Counted from the first letter of the stretch, positions 7,986 through 16,264 are shown. The stretch is DNA of 64,000 nucleotides from Phycisphaerales bacterium (GCA_028278245.1 JANQEQ010000108.1:19411-83410); one strand, 5' to 3'. Program-made: numbers and translations. The notes: generated from the letters alone by a model not told the origin.

Positions 7986-9104
7986 TCAGAAGGTTGACGG
8001 CTGGCTGGCCCGCGTCCGGAGCGTGTCGATCATCTCGCGGATCTCCTCCGCCATTTTCGTGTTGGGATACTCAGCCACGATTTCGTCACCGATCCGAAGT
8101 GCCTCTGCCCACCTCTTGTCATTGACTGCCATCTTGAACTGAGTTCCCAAATTTTCACGGTGCTTTGCCACGATCTCCGCAGCCGCATCAGCCAGACGGC
8201 CGGCTTCCTCGCGATGCATGAAGCGATCCAGTTCGCGCAGCAGTTCCATCGCTCGAGGGGTGTCCTCCTTTTGATGTGCATCGAGGAATTGAGTTTCCAA
8301 ATCTCGTTTATGAGCCTCGCGCGCCTGGTGGATGCGAAGATCAATCTGCTGGACCAGATCTGGATCGGGGAACAGCCGTTTGAATCGTGCGGCTTCCTGA
8401 TAGGCTGCTCTCCAATCAGAGACATTCAGATAGTTATCAACAACATTCAAAACCTGTTGAATCTGCTGTTCACGGTGTTCGTGATTGATCTTGAGTATCT
8501 GGGAACGGAATGCTTCTGCTTCTTCCCTGTAACCAAACACCTCAGCCATCTGATCGCATAATGCCAGCCCCGCGTTGTATTTGCCTTGCTGGATATCCAT
8601 TTCGATTGCTTGACGCAACAATCCTAATTCGCGCTCACGAAACAGGACGCGTTTGGCGTGATCTGACAGCATTGTGTGTTCGTGTATCTGCTGGAGCGCT
8701 TCACGTAACGTACTTATCTCACCCTTCGGCGCAAACTGGTCGCTGTTGGGTGATGCAATATCCTTCAGTAGCAGTGTGACCGGAAGTGAAACTGCAAGTA
8801 CAACCATACACATGACACCGATGGAGATGATCGTCGGCTCTCCATCAAACATGATAAACGCGGACAGGAGCATACACACCGCTGTCACGAGCATGACACC
8901 CCAGATCGCACCTACCCATGATCGGAAAACGTATGAGATGATCACAATCAAGGCGCACAATCCGCCGACAATGAGACAGGGTATACCCCAACTCTGATCG
9001 GACTGCACAATTCCAATGAGAATCAACAGAGCACTCCACAGGGTGGGCATGCCGAATAACAATGCTGTCCTCCCACTGTTGGTCCCAGTCCTGTTCGTAC
9101 TCAT
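7986..9104 (-). CDS. Membrane protein with cytoplasmic helical (TPR-like) repeats
   Basis: The ATG at 9104 has AGGAG nine bases upstream; an earlier in-frame ATG at 9161 lacks one. Residues 10-120 hold four hydrophobic helices in pairs (TLWSALLILIGIVQ, IPCLIVGGLCALIVIIS, WGVMLVTAVCMLLSAF, IGVMCMVVLAVSLPVTLLL). The rest is a long soluble domain of about 230 residues made of paired helices, with lines such as RAMELLRELDRFMHREEAGRLADAAAEI and RWAEALRIGDEIVAEYPNTKMAEEIREMI that look like degenerate TPR units. I cannot name a family. It converges on pyrB with an 11-base gap. Confidence 0.7.
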   Translation of the reverse strand: MSTNRTGTNSGRTALLFGMPTLWSALLILIGIVQSDQSWGIPCLIVGGLCALIVIISYVFRSWVGAIWGVMLVTAVCMLLSAFIMFDGEPTIISIGVMCMVVLAVSLPVTLLLKDIASPNSDQFAPKGEISTLREALQQIHEHTMLSDHAKRVLFRERELGLLRQAIEMDIQQGKYNAGLALCDQMAEVFGYREEAEAFRSQILKINHEHREQQIQQVLNVVDNYLNVSDWRAAYQEAARFKRLFPDPDLVQQIDLRIHQAREAHKRDLETQFLDAHQKEDTPRAMELLRELDRFMHREEAGRLADAAAEIVAKHRENLGTQFKMAVNDKRWAEALRIGDEIVAEYPNTKMAEEIREMIDTLRTRASQPSTF

Positions 9105-9181
9105 AAAAGGATTCTCCTGTTGAGGATGCTTCCTGTTGCATCGGCAAGTTTGTGGTATCACAGGAGCAGGTTCATTGAGAT

Positions 9182-9562
9182 TCAGCTTCCCGGCACAGGC
9201 ATCTCCCCCTCATCACCACACTGAAATGTCATGGGTACCAGGCAGATAAACGCCAGCGGCTCATCACCGGTGTTGACGAATTGATGCTCGACATTCGGCT
9301 CCACGTAGAGATAATCACCCTGCTTGATATCGTAAAATTCCGTTCCGTACCAGATTTTCCCTGATCCCGCGACGATATAGTTCTGATGCTCGTAGTTATG
9401 TGAGTGGCGCGGGGTGTGACCGTCGGGTTCTATGATGAAGTGCCGCAATGCGAAATTCGGCGTTTCGTCATCCCGGCCGATCATGACCCGCATCGTCACA
9501 TCCTTCACACCATCCATCTGAGGTGTTTGCCCCTCAACTGAATCCCATTGTCTGATTAGCAT
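9182..9562 (-). CDS. Cupin-domain protein
   Basis: The ATG at 9562 has GGAG six bases upstream, giving 126 residues; earlier in-frame starts would run into the leader of the divergent gene. The cupin motif 1 is HSHNYEHQNYIVAGSGKIWYG (its His and Glu residues would bind a metal) and motif 2 is GDYLYVEPNVEHQFVNTGDEPLAFICLVP. It is a single-domain cupin of the small type, substrate unknown. Its start is 83 bases from the divergent metallo-beta-lactamase-fold gene. Confidence 0.85.
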   Translation of the reverse strand: MLIRQWDSVEGQTPQMDGVKDVTMRVMIGRDDETPNFALRHFIIEPDGHTPRHSHNYEHQNYIVAGSGKIWYGTEFYDIKQGDYLYVEPNVEHQFVNTGDEPLAFICLVPMTFQCGDEGEMPVPGS

Positions 9563-9645
9563 CTGATGTCTCCATTTGCAGTAGTATGAAGGTACTGTAG
9601 TGCAGATAAGTAGTTTCAGACCAGCCAACCAGAGAGGAATTGAGC

Positions 9646-10305
9646 GTGCTTCAACCGCATATTGAAACATTCGTCCTTGGTGAATTTCTCACCAATTGCT
9701 TCGTCTTGACCGTTCCGGACCATCCTGAGAATCCCTCTGATTGTTGGATCGTGGATTGCGGATTCTCACCGGAGCCGATGTTTGACTACATACAGCAGCA
9801 GAAACTTTCACCCACAGCATTGCTACTGACTCATTCTCATCCCGATCACATGGCCGGTGTGGATGCTGCGCTGGAATGTTTCGGCGAGTTGCCTATCTAT
9901 CTCCATCAGGATGAAAAAGGCTACTGCTCTGATCCCAGTCTGAATCTATCATCGCTCTTAGGTGTTCCGGTGACGTGCAGGGAGCCTGACCATTGGCTGG
10001 CCGGCGGGGAAACACTGGAATTCAACGACACATCGTGGCGGGTCATTCACGCGCCGGGACACAGCCCGGGAGGTGTGATGTTTGTCTATAATGAATCGTC
10101 CCAGGCTATTGTCGGCGATACGCTCTTTGCCGGTTCCATCGGCCGCATCGATTTTCCCACCTCAAATCCTGATCACATGCGCCACACCATCAAACATGTC
10201 GTCATGAGTCTTCCCGATGAGATGACGATCCATCCCGGTCATGGTCCCTCGACCACGATCGGCCAGGAACGCGTCAGTAATATGTTTGTGATTCACGGTT
10301 TTTGA
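9646..10305 (+). CDS. MBL-fold hydrolase, glyoxalase II-like
   Basis: The GTG at 9646 has AGAGAGG about six bases upstream. The product (219 residues) has the metal-binding THSHPDHMAG motif, a later His in VIHAPGHSPGGVMF, Asp in AIVGDTLFAGSIGRIDFP, and His in TIHPGHGPSTTIGQE. This full set gives a binuclear zinc site as in hydroxyacylglutathione hydrolases. The GxxGRxDFP wording is that of the short bacterial YcbL-type branch, which acts on thioesters. No glutathione-binding C-terminal domain is present. It converges on the enoyl-CoA hydratase gene. Confidence 0.87.
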   Translation: MLQPHIETFVLGEFLTNCFVLTVPDHPENPSDCWIVDCGFSPEPMFDYIQQQKLSPTALLLTHSHPDHMAGVDAALECFGELPIYLHQDEKGYCSDPSLNLSSLLGVPVTCREPDHWLAGGETLEFNDTSWRVIHAPGHSPGGVMFVYNESSQAIVGDTLFAGSIGRIDFPTSNPDHMRHTIKHVVMSLPDEMTIHPGHGPSTTIGQERVSNMFVIHGF

Positions 10306-10327
10306 TATTGAAGTTTCAGTTGAAGCT

Positions 10328-11128
10328 TTATTTCCCCTGGTATTCCGGTTCGCGTTTCTCAAAAAACGCCTGAATCCCTTCCTGATGATCATCGGTGTTC
10401 GATGCGATGGTCTGCAGCCTGGCTTCCAATTCAAGCTGTGTTTCAAGATCAACAGACCAACTTTCGTTGATCGCTCGTTTGATCAAGCCCACAGCTTTCG
10501 TGGGTAGCTTTGCTAACTCCTCAGCTGCTCTCCACGTTTCAACCATCAGCACATCGTCAGCAACAACTCGATTGACGAATCCAAGGCTTTCCGCTTCCTG
10601 TGCTGATACCACACGACCTGTCATCATCAGATCGGCTGCCCGCGCAGTCCCGATGAGTCGGGGAAGCAGGTATGTGCTGGCGCAATCCGGAACCAGGCCG
10701 ATTCGGATAAACGCCTGGATAAATTTCGCTGACTCTGCTGCGATTCGAAAATCACATCCCAGTGCCAGGCTGAAACCCGCTCCTGCGGCTGATCCGTTCA
10801 CCGAAGCAATCACCGGCTTTTCAATTCTCTGAAGTGCTGCAATGACCGGGTGATAAACATCCTGCAGACGCTTTTCAAGATCAATCGGATGGCCACTTTC
10901 TGCACGCTCTCTGTATTCACCCAGATCCTGTCCACTGCAAAAAGCTTTTCCCGTACCAGTGATAACAAGGCAGCGCACGGAAGTATCATCTGCTGCAGCC
11001 TGGATTTCATTCAACAATGCCTGCATCATTGTTGCGTTCATTGCATTTAGAACATCCGGCCGATTAAGAGTCAACATCCTCACACCATGCCGATTCTCTA
11101 TTTGTACAAGATCATAATCTTTATTCAT
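10328..11128 (-). CDS. Enoyl-CoA hydratase/isomerase family protein (PaaG-like)
   Basis: AGGA lies six bases before the ATG. The 266-residue product has the crotonase oxyanion-hole segments FCSGQDLGEYR and VNGSAAGAGFSLALGCDFRIAAESAKF, then GLVPDCASTYLLPRLIGTARA. Asp in the GLVPD segment sits where isomerases of this family (PaaG, 2-(1,2-epoxy-dihydrophenyl)acetyl-CoA isomerase) have their catalytic acid, and the usual hydratase Glu pair is not obvious. An isomerase role is therefore somewhat more likely than a hydratase one. No other phenylacetate or beta-oxidation gene is in the window. Confidence 0.85.
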   Translation of the reverse strand: MNKDYDLVQIENRHGVRMLTLNRPDVLNAMNATMMQALLNEIQAAADDTSVRCLVITGTGKAFCSGQDLGEYRERAESGHPIDLEKRLQDVYHPVIAALQRIEKPVIASVNGSAAGAGFSLALGCDFRIAAESAKFIQAFIRIGLVPDCASTYLLPRLIGTARAADLMMTGRVVSAQEAESLGFVNRVVADDVLMVETWRAAEELAKLPTKAVGLIKRAINESWSVDLETQLELEARLQTIASNTDDHQEGIQAFFEKREPEYQGK

Positions 11129-11560
11129 GAATTATCCTTTGATGATGACTGAGTAAGTATCATTATTGATCACGAGTTGAGTGAGATTGACTCATCAGAA
11201 TATCTGTTTTCGAGGGGGAAACGATACACTAGAAATTGACCGTGAATTCCATTGCCGCCATATAGACTAAATATCATCAATGAGAGGGAATGGTCCAATT
11301 TTCATTTTCAGAATACTCTACTGCACGTTGTAAAAAGATAGCAAAAGTCACGAAGAAATTTCTAGACATCAGCTTTTTCTGTTTCATACTCAGTGTGAAT
11401 AAGAATTTCAGGGTTTACCCTGATGGAACGTACGGTTTCATGATGTACGTTGGCTGAAGAATCTTTCTGGCCCACTCGTCCGGTACACTGGAGGGATGAA
11501 GTTGGGTGCCGGCGGTGGGATTTATCATTTTGCACTTCGTTCCAAATGGAGGACTCGAAA
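11129..11560. other. 432-base divergent intergenic region
   Basis: It lies between the enoyl-CoA hydratase gene (reverse) and the PEP-CTERM gene (forward) and is AT-rich for this genome in its first half. The right part holds two consecutive hairpins (listed separately) in what would be the leader of the PEP-CTERM gene. An open frame from 11450 into that gene is probably not translated, because the good ribosome site is at 11549-11553. I see no other gene. Confidence 0.6.
11408..11451 (+). promoter_or_regulatory. Two consecutive hairpins in the leader of the PEP-CTERM gene
   Basis: TCAGGGT-TT-ACCCTGA (11408-11423, 7 bp) is followed four bases later by AACGTAC / GTACGTT (11427-11451, 7 bp, 11-base loop). 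Both stems are perfect. They lie about 110 bases before the start codon. They may be operators or RNA structures; nothing in the sequence decides between these. Confidence 0.45.
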
Positions 11561-12274
11561 ATGGTGCGACATGTTATCTTTACAGCCTGCCTGACACTGG
11601 CAATTAACGCCTCGTCATCGTGGGCAGAAACGGTCAATGTAAAATACGTTGGAAAAGGACTCGGTCGTAATGTCCAATGGACGACCAATGGAGGAGCAAA
11701 TTGGAAAACAACATTTGCCGGTCAATTGATGCATAACCTCCAGGGTACGGTCGGCGGCGTAACGGTCGATGGCGACTACACCTGCTTCTGTACTGAACTG
11801 GGTGAATACACGAACTCAAACCAGAATCCGTTTGAAGTCGTGGAATTAAAGGATGCCCCGGTTCCGGGTACTCCAATGGGACCAACGAAAGCGCAAGCGA
11901 TCGTTGACATCTATTCCCAGTATGGTTCTCAAGCACTTGCGACATCAGGTGGTGGTGGCACTAACGATTTTTCCAGCGCCTTCCAGATTGCGATCTGGGA
12001 AATCGCGTATGACTATGATGGTACTGCGCCCAGCCTGAATATCACCGGCGGGAACTTCGAAGCAAGATCGACGAATAGCTCACCACTTTATGCCAATGTA
12101 GCAGCTAATGTTGCGACTATCTTTGGCGCGGTTGGGTTGAACGCTAGCATGCCAGGTCTCTACGCACTTGTAAATGACGGCATCCAGGATGAGATTGTCA
12201 TCGTTCCGCTTCCCACAACGCTCATGCTCGGAACTGCCGGTCTCGGATTGATCTGGCTTCGCCGAAGAAAATAA
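11561..12274 (+). CDS. PEP-CTERM-type surface protein with possible internal thioester
   Basis: The ATG at 11561 has GGAGG eight bases upstream; 237 residues. A signal peptide (VIFTACLTLAINASSSWA) is followed by a domain with CFCTELGEYT (Cys75, Cys77) and SSAFQIAIWEIAYDYDG (Gln142). A Cys in an aromatic-C-x-[DE]-L strand and a Gln in an hydrophobic-Q-x-A-I-W motif are the partners of the Cys-Gln thioester in Gram-positive adhesin TED domains; that this protein forms one is an inference. The C-terminus is VPLPTTLMLGTAGLGLIWLRRRK, a PEP-CTERM-like signal (Pro motif, membrane helix, Arg cluster), here with VPLP in place of VPEP. Such tails are cut by exosortases; no exosortase gene is in the window. 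Confidence 0.78.
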   Translation: MVRHVIFTACLTLAINASSSWAETVNVKYVGKGLGRNVQWTTNGGANWKTTFAGQLMHNLQGTVGGVTVDGDYTCFCTELGEYTNSNQNPFEVVELKDAPVPGTPMGPTKAQAIVDIYSQYGSQALATSGGGGTNDFSSAFQIAIWEIAYDYDGTAPSLNITGGNFEARSTNSSPLYANVAANVATIFGAVGLNASMPGLYALVNDGIQDEIVIVPLPTTLMLGTAGLGLIWLRRRK

Positions 12275-12297
12275 ACATCGTCACGGCTGCGATGTTT
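12273..12297 (+). terminator. Hairpin directly after the PEP-CTERM gene
   Basis: AAACATCG / CGATGTTT is a perfect 8-bp stem with a 9-base loop that starts within the TAA stop codon. A smaller hairpin (GAAGC / GCTTC, 12301-12318) follows, then GTTTACAATT. There is no strong T run, so it may be a weak terminator or an RNA-stabilising 3' end. Confidence 0.4.
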
Positions 12298-12431
12298 CAT
12301 GAAGCAGGGATTCGCTTCGTTTACAATTAACACCTGTTGATTGATTACATTCACCGGCAGTGTGATTGCAGCATGGTTTTTTACCTTCGCGGTATCTGTT
12401 GAATTGCTTTCTGACTCCAAATGACCGTGGT

Positions 12432-13490
12432 TTATTTCCATTGCGGCATCGGGACATCCACATATTCCACACCGCACTCCTCCATACCGAAGATATCCAT
12501 CAGAATGCAAAATAAACGATCTGCCTCCTTCTCACGAATCGTCAAACCGTACTGTATTGCCCCCTGAATTGATTTCCCCTCAACCTCTACAGCCTTGAGC
12601 GATTCAATAAACCATCGATATCGCTCAGCTGGGATCTGTTGACCGGCATACGGTGGTTTGGCATTGGCGTGCCAGTGGCCGTGAATCCATGGAATAACCG
12701 GTTTATCGCCAGCAAGTTCCAGAGACAGCCTGACAATTTCCTGATAGCGCTTGATATAATGATCCTTCGCTCCCTCTGCTTCAACCAATCTGCCATTTCT
12801 CTTGCGCTGAGTACCGTAGATCTCATAACACGACGGTGAAACATAATCGCACTCTGCAAACAGGATCGGTAATACGGAACGTGCATTGTTTCGCCATGTC
12901 TCATCCTGATGCCAGTACTCTCGCGTCGGCAATCCGTAAAAGCCAATCCTGGCGTTCGGCCAATGTCGCTTGAACCGACGTAGCAGCCCCAATCCATCCT
13001 GTAGTGCCTTACGTCCTTCCGGAGTGCCGGGGCCGTAACGCCATCCTCCCCGCCCATCCATCCCTGCCTTGTTATCGTACTCCCCGCATAAATATCCCAT
13101 CCAGGGGTGTTCCCAATCGAGGCAGATATAACCATCGTAATCAGGTGGAAGCCAACCTTTTTTGACATACTGATTCAATGCATGATCAGTCTTGTCCGGA
13201 TTCCAATGGCCATCCTTATCAGGATCGATCGCCCATGATGTCACCAGTGCGATGGGTTGAATTCCCCATTCGTTATGGATTCTCTCATAGAATTCTTCAG
13301 GTAGATATTTCGACAACTCCTCAAAGAGGAGCGCTGCAGTCTGCAGATCTTGCTGGTCGGAAGGCACTGTTGATCCAACATCCGGCATGATGTGCTCTGA
13401 AATACTGCATTGCGCACCCAGGAAACACCCTATCAACAGAATTGAGATCAAAGAGACTATCAAAGCTCGTTCATATCTTGTCGTATTCAT
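12432..13490 (-). CDS. Lipoprotein resembling GH56 hyaluronidase (TIM-barrel glycosidase)
   Basis: The ATG at 13490 has GAGG eight bases upstream. Residues 9-22 (ALIVSLISILLIGC) form a lipoprotein signal with lipobox LIGC, so the mature protein would be anchored at Cys22. The body (352 residues in all) has DGYICLDWEHPW at 119-130, GFYGLP at 183-188 and CDYVSPSCYEIYG further on. GH56 hyaluronidases show VIDWExWRP with the catalytic Glu in DxE, then WGFYGFP, then a tyrosine-rich strand, in this order and at similar spacing. The match is by eye, and a different glycosidase-like TIM barrel is possible. It sits at the edge of the dockerin-protein block. Confidence 0.5.
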   Translation of the reverse strand: MNTTRYERALIVSLISILLIGCFLGAQCSISEHIMPDVGSTVPSDQQDLQTAALLFEELSKYLPEEFYERIHNEWGIQPIALVTSWAIDPDKDGHWNPDKTDHALNQYVKKGWLPPDYDGYICLDWEHPWMGYLCGEYDNKAGMDGRGGWRYGPGTPEGRKALQDGLGLLRRFKRHWPNARIGFYGLPTREYWHQDETWRNNARSVLPILFAECDYVSPSCYEIYGTQRKRNGRLVEAEGAKDHYIKRYQEIVRLSLELAGDKPVIPWIHGHWHANAKPPYAGQQIPAERYRWFIESLKAVEVEGKSIQGAIQYGLTIREKEADRLFCILMDIFGMEECGVEYVDVPMPQWK

Positions 13491-13583
13491 CTTCTGTGCC
13501 TCATTCATCATTTACGACAGTACAAATTATAGGCTATCAGAAAGAATTCTGGAGTGAATGAGGGCAGTGTTGATGATAGTGTT

Positions 13584-13613
13584 GGGTGGTGTGGGATAGT
13601 GTGGGGAGGGGGG
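13584..13613 (+). other. Potential G-quadruplex tract
   Basis: Four runs of at least three G on the forward strand (13584, 13593, 13603, 13608) are separated by loops of 6, 7 and 1-2 bases. The tract lies between two reverse-strand genes, 90 bases past the stop of the dockerin protein at 13703. The matching C-rich strand resembles the tracts at 50496 and 63977. Confidence 0.5.
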
Positions 13614-13702
13614 AGTGCCTGCAAGTAACGATCGCAGAATCTTGGTAACTCGGATCTCCGAAAAGCGGCCCTTTCTATTCACTACTCGAAGTATGGTGTC
13701 AC

Positions 13703-14536
13703 CTATTCACACGGTCCCCACTCCCCGAGAATCGCGAATATGTCATCTATGTTGACGATACAGTCTTCGGTTAGGTCGCCGGCACAATAAGGCGGGCAGG
13801 GATCATCGCAGTCGCCCCATAAGCCAAGTACCGTGAAAATATCATCGATGTTAACTTGGTCATCACCCGTGAGGTCAGCAGGGCATTCGCTTTCGACGGT
13901 AAACGTGAAGCTATCAACAGTAGTGTCTACTGTCGCTTGTGCTACCGGAGAGAAATCCGGAGGCGTGTTGACCTGAGTGACCACGTTGGCCATCACGTCC
14001 GCCAGTGAGAACGTATAATCGCCGACGGTGCTCGGGGCATCAATACTGCCTTCCGCCACAATCACTGCACCACTCTGGCCGACGCCGGCGGTGACAACTG
14101 CGTTCTCTGCGACACCAGTCCCAGGCGGCAACGCTTCACCGAAAGTGTTCTGGCCGCCACCGATCTGCATGAGGTTCATTTCACCAGCGTCACCGCGCTG
14201 AACGCCAGTGTACCCCGTGACCGGATCGCTCTCACCGGGATTGGTGACGCCATCTGGTCGGCTGAAATTGATCATCAAGGTCGGGACACCATCAGCCTGG
14301 GGGATGTCAATGAGCTCGGGATTAGCGACATCCTGGACAAGATCCGCCACGATGGCGGCGAGACCTTCATTATCGTCAGTAGAGACGGAGGCTGTAATCA
14401 TCCAGTTTACTGTCGTTCCCGGTGTAACTGTTTGACCGTTTTCTGTTGATGTGAGTGAAACGGTCACGATTTGAGCCTGCGTGGTCGCGGAAAGCGTGAT
14501 GACGGCTAGTAGTGCAGTTGTCAGATTCCGAAGCAT
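13703..14536 (-). CDS. Secreted protein with cohesin-like beta domain and C-terminal double dockerin-like module
   Basis: GAGAGG lies nine bases before the ATG at 14536; 277 residues. A signal peptide (LTTALLAVITLSATTQA) is followed by about 190 residues of beta-strand pattern. It starts VTVSLTSTENGQTVTPGTTVNWMI and has STDDNEGLAAIVADLVQD. The opening pattern (pG-x-V, then a Gly-Leu strand with a hydrophobic stretch and Asp) recalls cohesin domains, which bind dockerins, but this is weak evidence. The last 60 residues are the double EF-hand-like module with six cysteines shared by five proteins in this block. A long structured RNA leader precedes it at 14588-14677. Confidence 0.75.
   Translation of the reverse strand: MLRNLTTALLAVITLSATTQAQIVTVSLTSTENGQTVTPGTTVNWMITASVSTDDNEGLAAIVADLVQDVANPELIDIPQADGVPTLMINFSRPDGVTNPGESDPVTGYTGVQRGDAGEMNLMQIGGGQNTFGEALPPGTGVAENAVVTAGVGQSGAVIVAEGSIDAPSTVGDYTFSLADVMANVVTQVNTPPDFSPVAQATVDTTVDSFTFTVESECPADLTGDDQVNIDDIFTVLGLWGDCDDPCPPYCAGDLTEDCIVNIDDIFAILGEWGPCE
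13706..13885 (-). repeat. Double dockerin-like module, copy 1 (coding)
   Basis: The 60 codons just before the stop encode CPADLTGDDQVNIDDIF, then WGDC-DDPC-PPYC, then DLTEDCIVNIDDIFAILG and end GPCE. The two loops have Asp/Thr/Asp/Asp spacing for Ca2+ binding, and the six Cys positions are the same in all copies. Confidence 0.85.
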
Positions 14537-14587
14537 GTGATCAATCCTCTCTTGGGTCTTCTTGAGGTTCATTCAAATGATCGTTCT

Positions 14588-14677
14588 GCAATCCCTGTTG
14601 GCTTTGCGGGAAGTGGCTTGCCTGTACCAGCCATTCAAGCCACCGGGGATGCAAAGTTGCCCCCTAACAGGGATTGC
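14588..14677 (-). promoter_or_regulatory. Structured 5' leader / candidate cis-acting RNA (90 bases)
   Basis: A perfect 12-bp terminal inverted repeat (GCAATCCCTGTT / AACAGGGATTGC) encloses a perfect 6-bp stem (CTTTGC / GCAAAG) and a perfect 8-bp stem (GTGGCTTG / CAAGCCAC) with a 15-base loop. The element starts at the TAG of the upstream sulfotransferase gene and ends 51 bases before the ATG of the dockerin gene at 14536. There is no T run on either side, so it is not an ordinary terminator. It could be a riboswitch-like leader, an RNA-processing element between two cotranscribed genes, or a miniature mobile palindrome. Confidence 0.6.
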
Positions 14678-16059
14678 TAAGGACCAACGTACTCCCCGAA
14701 GCGGTCTTGGAGCTTGATGAAGTCATCCATGTCGATGTCGCCATCACAGTCTACTTCGTGCGTTTCGCAACCAGCGGAGCCACCCCCCGGCCCGGTCATG
14801 CAGCCGGTAAACACCTCGAAGTCGTCAAAATCCAAAATCCAGTAGCGCAACCCGCGCGCGATGCGTGAAGAATAAACGTAGTTCCAGACCGTTGTACCTG
14901 CCTCTGTCACTTCAAATACGTGACGGCTCTCGGTGGCCGTGATCAGGGTGTTGCCGTTGGGCAAACGAAAGGCACCACACTGAGTCGGCCCGGCATACCA
15001 CCCGGGACCGCCATACGTCCAGATCGGTGCAGCCGGACCGTAGATTCCGCCGGGATCCAGGTGGTAATTACCGTCCTCGTCAACCGGTGGAACGATCTCG
15101 TCAACGGTGGAATAGTCGTTGCCCGATCCCGAACGATCGCCATTGTTGAAGGTCAGGATGTTCCCTGCTCCGGGCATGCCGCAGTCAATCCAGTTTACGC
15201 CGTGTACAACGTAGAAGTATTGATCGCTGGATGAACCTCGGTCGTAGACGATCGGATTACCCCAACGATAGAGGATGTCACCCCCCATACCGCTGTTGCC
15301 ACCGGTGTGTCCGGCGGCCTCGGCAGTCGTGGTACTGTGGTCTATGATATAAATCTCGTTGAACGCGCGCGAACTGAACACGATCTGATCGAGTTGTTCG
15401 TTGTAGTCAATTGAATTAGCGTGGATCCAATCACCTCCCTGCGGTCCGGGATTACCATAGTTGATGTCAATCAGTTCAGGATATTCAGAGACCACACCAT
15501 AGTTGGGCTTGCCGGGATCAGCATCCTGGACGAGGTGATCCCACAGGTGCCACTCCCAGACGATGTTGCCCCCACTTGATCCCACCGGCTCCACTTCCAC
15601 AATGAGTGTCGGCCACATTTCACCGTTGATATTTGTTCGGCCTGCAGCGATAGCCTCCTGCTGGGTCTTTCGCTCCCACGCAATCACCAGAACGTTCCCG
15701 TTCGGCATGGGCTGAATGTCGTGGTGCTGCTGGTAGTCATACGTCGAGAAGTAGTAATCCCACGTCAATGCACCGTTTGAGTTGAAGCGCTGGATCCGCC
15801 CGCCGACGCCGCCACCCGAGAAGCTGCCGCCTGGATCCATACAGGGACGCATGATGCTCCCATCCGGGAGGAGGTAAGCGAAACTGCCCGGATGGTTCGC
15901 TCCATTCCAGGACTGAAGGATCGCTTCGTCGATGTCCAACATGTACGTGGTGGTGCTATTGAGCGGTGAGATCATCGTCACACCGTCGAATGGCTCTTGG
16001 GCGAGCGCGATGTCAGTTGCATACAAGATTGTAAATAATGTGAGAAACAACTTTTTCAT
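14677..16059 (-). CDS. Secreted arylsulfotransferase-like beta-propeller protein with one dockerin-like repeat
   Basis: A signal peptide (KLFLTLFTILYATDIALA) precedes a 430-residue propeller. The opening (ISPLNSTTTYMLDIDEAILQSWNG, then AYLLPDGSIMR) and repeated blades such as DIQPMPNGNVLVIAWE, SIDYNEQLDQIVFSSR and GAFRLPNGNTLITATESRHVFEV match the arylsulfotransferase family, whose catalytic His lies in the HxD/His-rich blades (HHDIQP and WIHANSIDY here). The C-terminus ends with DCDGDIDMDDFIKLQDRFG, a single EF-hand-like dockerin repeat unlike the double Cys module of its neighbours. Substrate is unknown; sulfated polysaccharide processing would suit a marine planctomycete. Confidence 0.75.
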   Translation of the reverse strand: MKKLFLTLFTILYATDIALAQEPFDGVTMISPLNSTTTYMLDIDEAILQSWNGANHPGSFAYLLPDGSIMRPCMDPGGSFSGGGVGGRIQRFNSNGALTWDYYFSTYDYQQHHDIQPMPNGNVLVIAWERKTQQEAIAAGRTNINGEMWPTLIVEVEPVGSSGGNIVWEWHLWDHLVQDADPGKPNYGVVSEYPELIDINYGNPGPQGGDWIHANSIDYNEQLDQIVFSSRAFNEIYIIDHSTTTAEAAGHTGGNSGMGGDILYRWGNPIVYDRGSSSDQYFYVVHGVNWIDCGMPGAGNILTFNNGDRSGSGNDYSTVDEIVPPVDEDGNYHLDPGGIYGPAAPIWTYGGPGWYAGPTQCGAFRLPNGNTLITATESRHVFEVTEAGTTVWNYVYSSRIARGLRYWILDFDDFEVFTGCMTGPGGGSAGCETHEVDCDGDIDMDDFIKLQDRFGEYVGP

Positions 16060-16264
16060 TGGATTGGTCCTTCTCCATAATGACGTATCCGGTGTGTCGA
16101 GTGATGACAGGGATCTCCGGATCCGTACATTGACTATCCATCTTATATTGCATGATCGTCATTCTGTGGGGACACAAAAATCAGGATTAGTTAAAATCAG
16201 CATGTTGATGGTCTGGGAGACTTAACAGCTCGGGATTGCAGGGGCATAACTGATGTCAGGAACA

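Noticed and set aside
11450..11560. 37-codon extension of the PEP-CTERM protein
   Set aside because: It would place the signal peptide internally; GGAGG points to 11561.
14588..14677. Integron attC site
   Set aside because: Size and terminal repeats fit loosely, but the GTT and AAC cores come in the wrong order for RYYYAAC...GTTRRRY on both strands, and no integrase is near.
14588..14677. c-di-GMP-I (GEMM) riboswitch
   Set aside because: CGCAAAGCC is reminiscent, but the GGGCAAACC and GGTAGC...GTTACC elements are not present in the right order.
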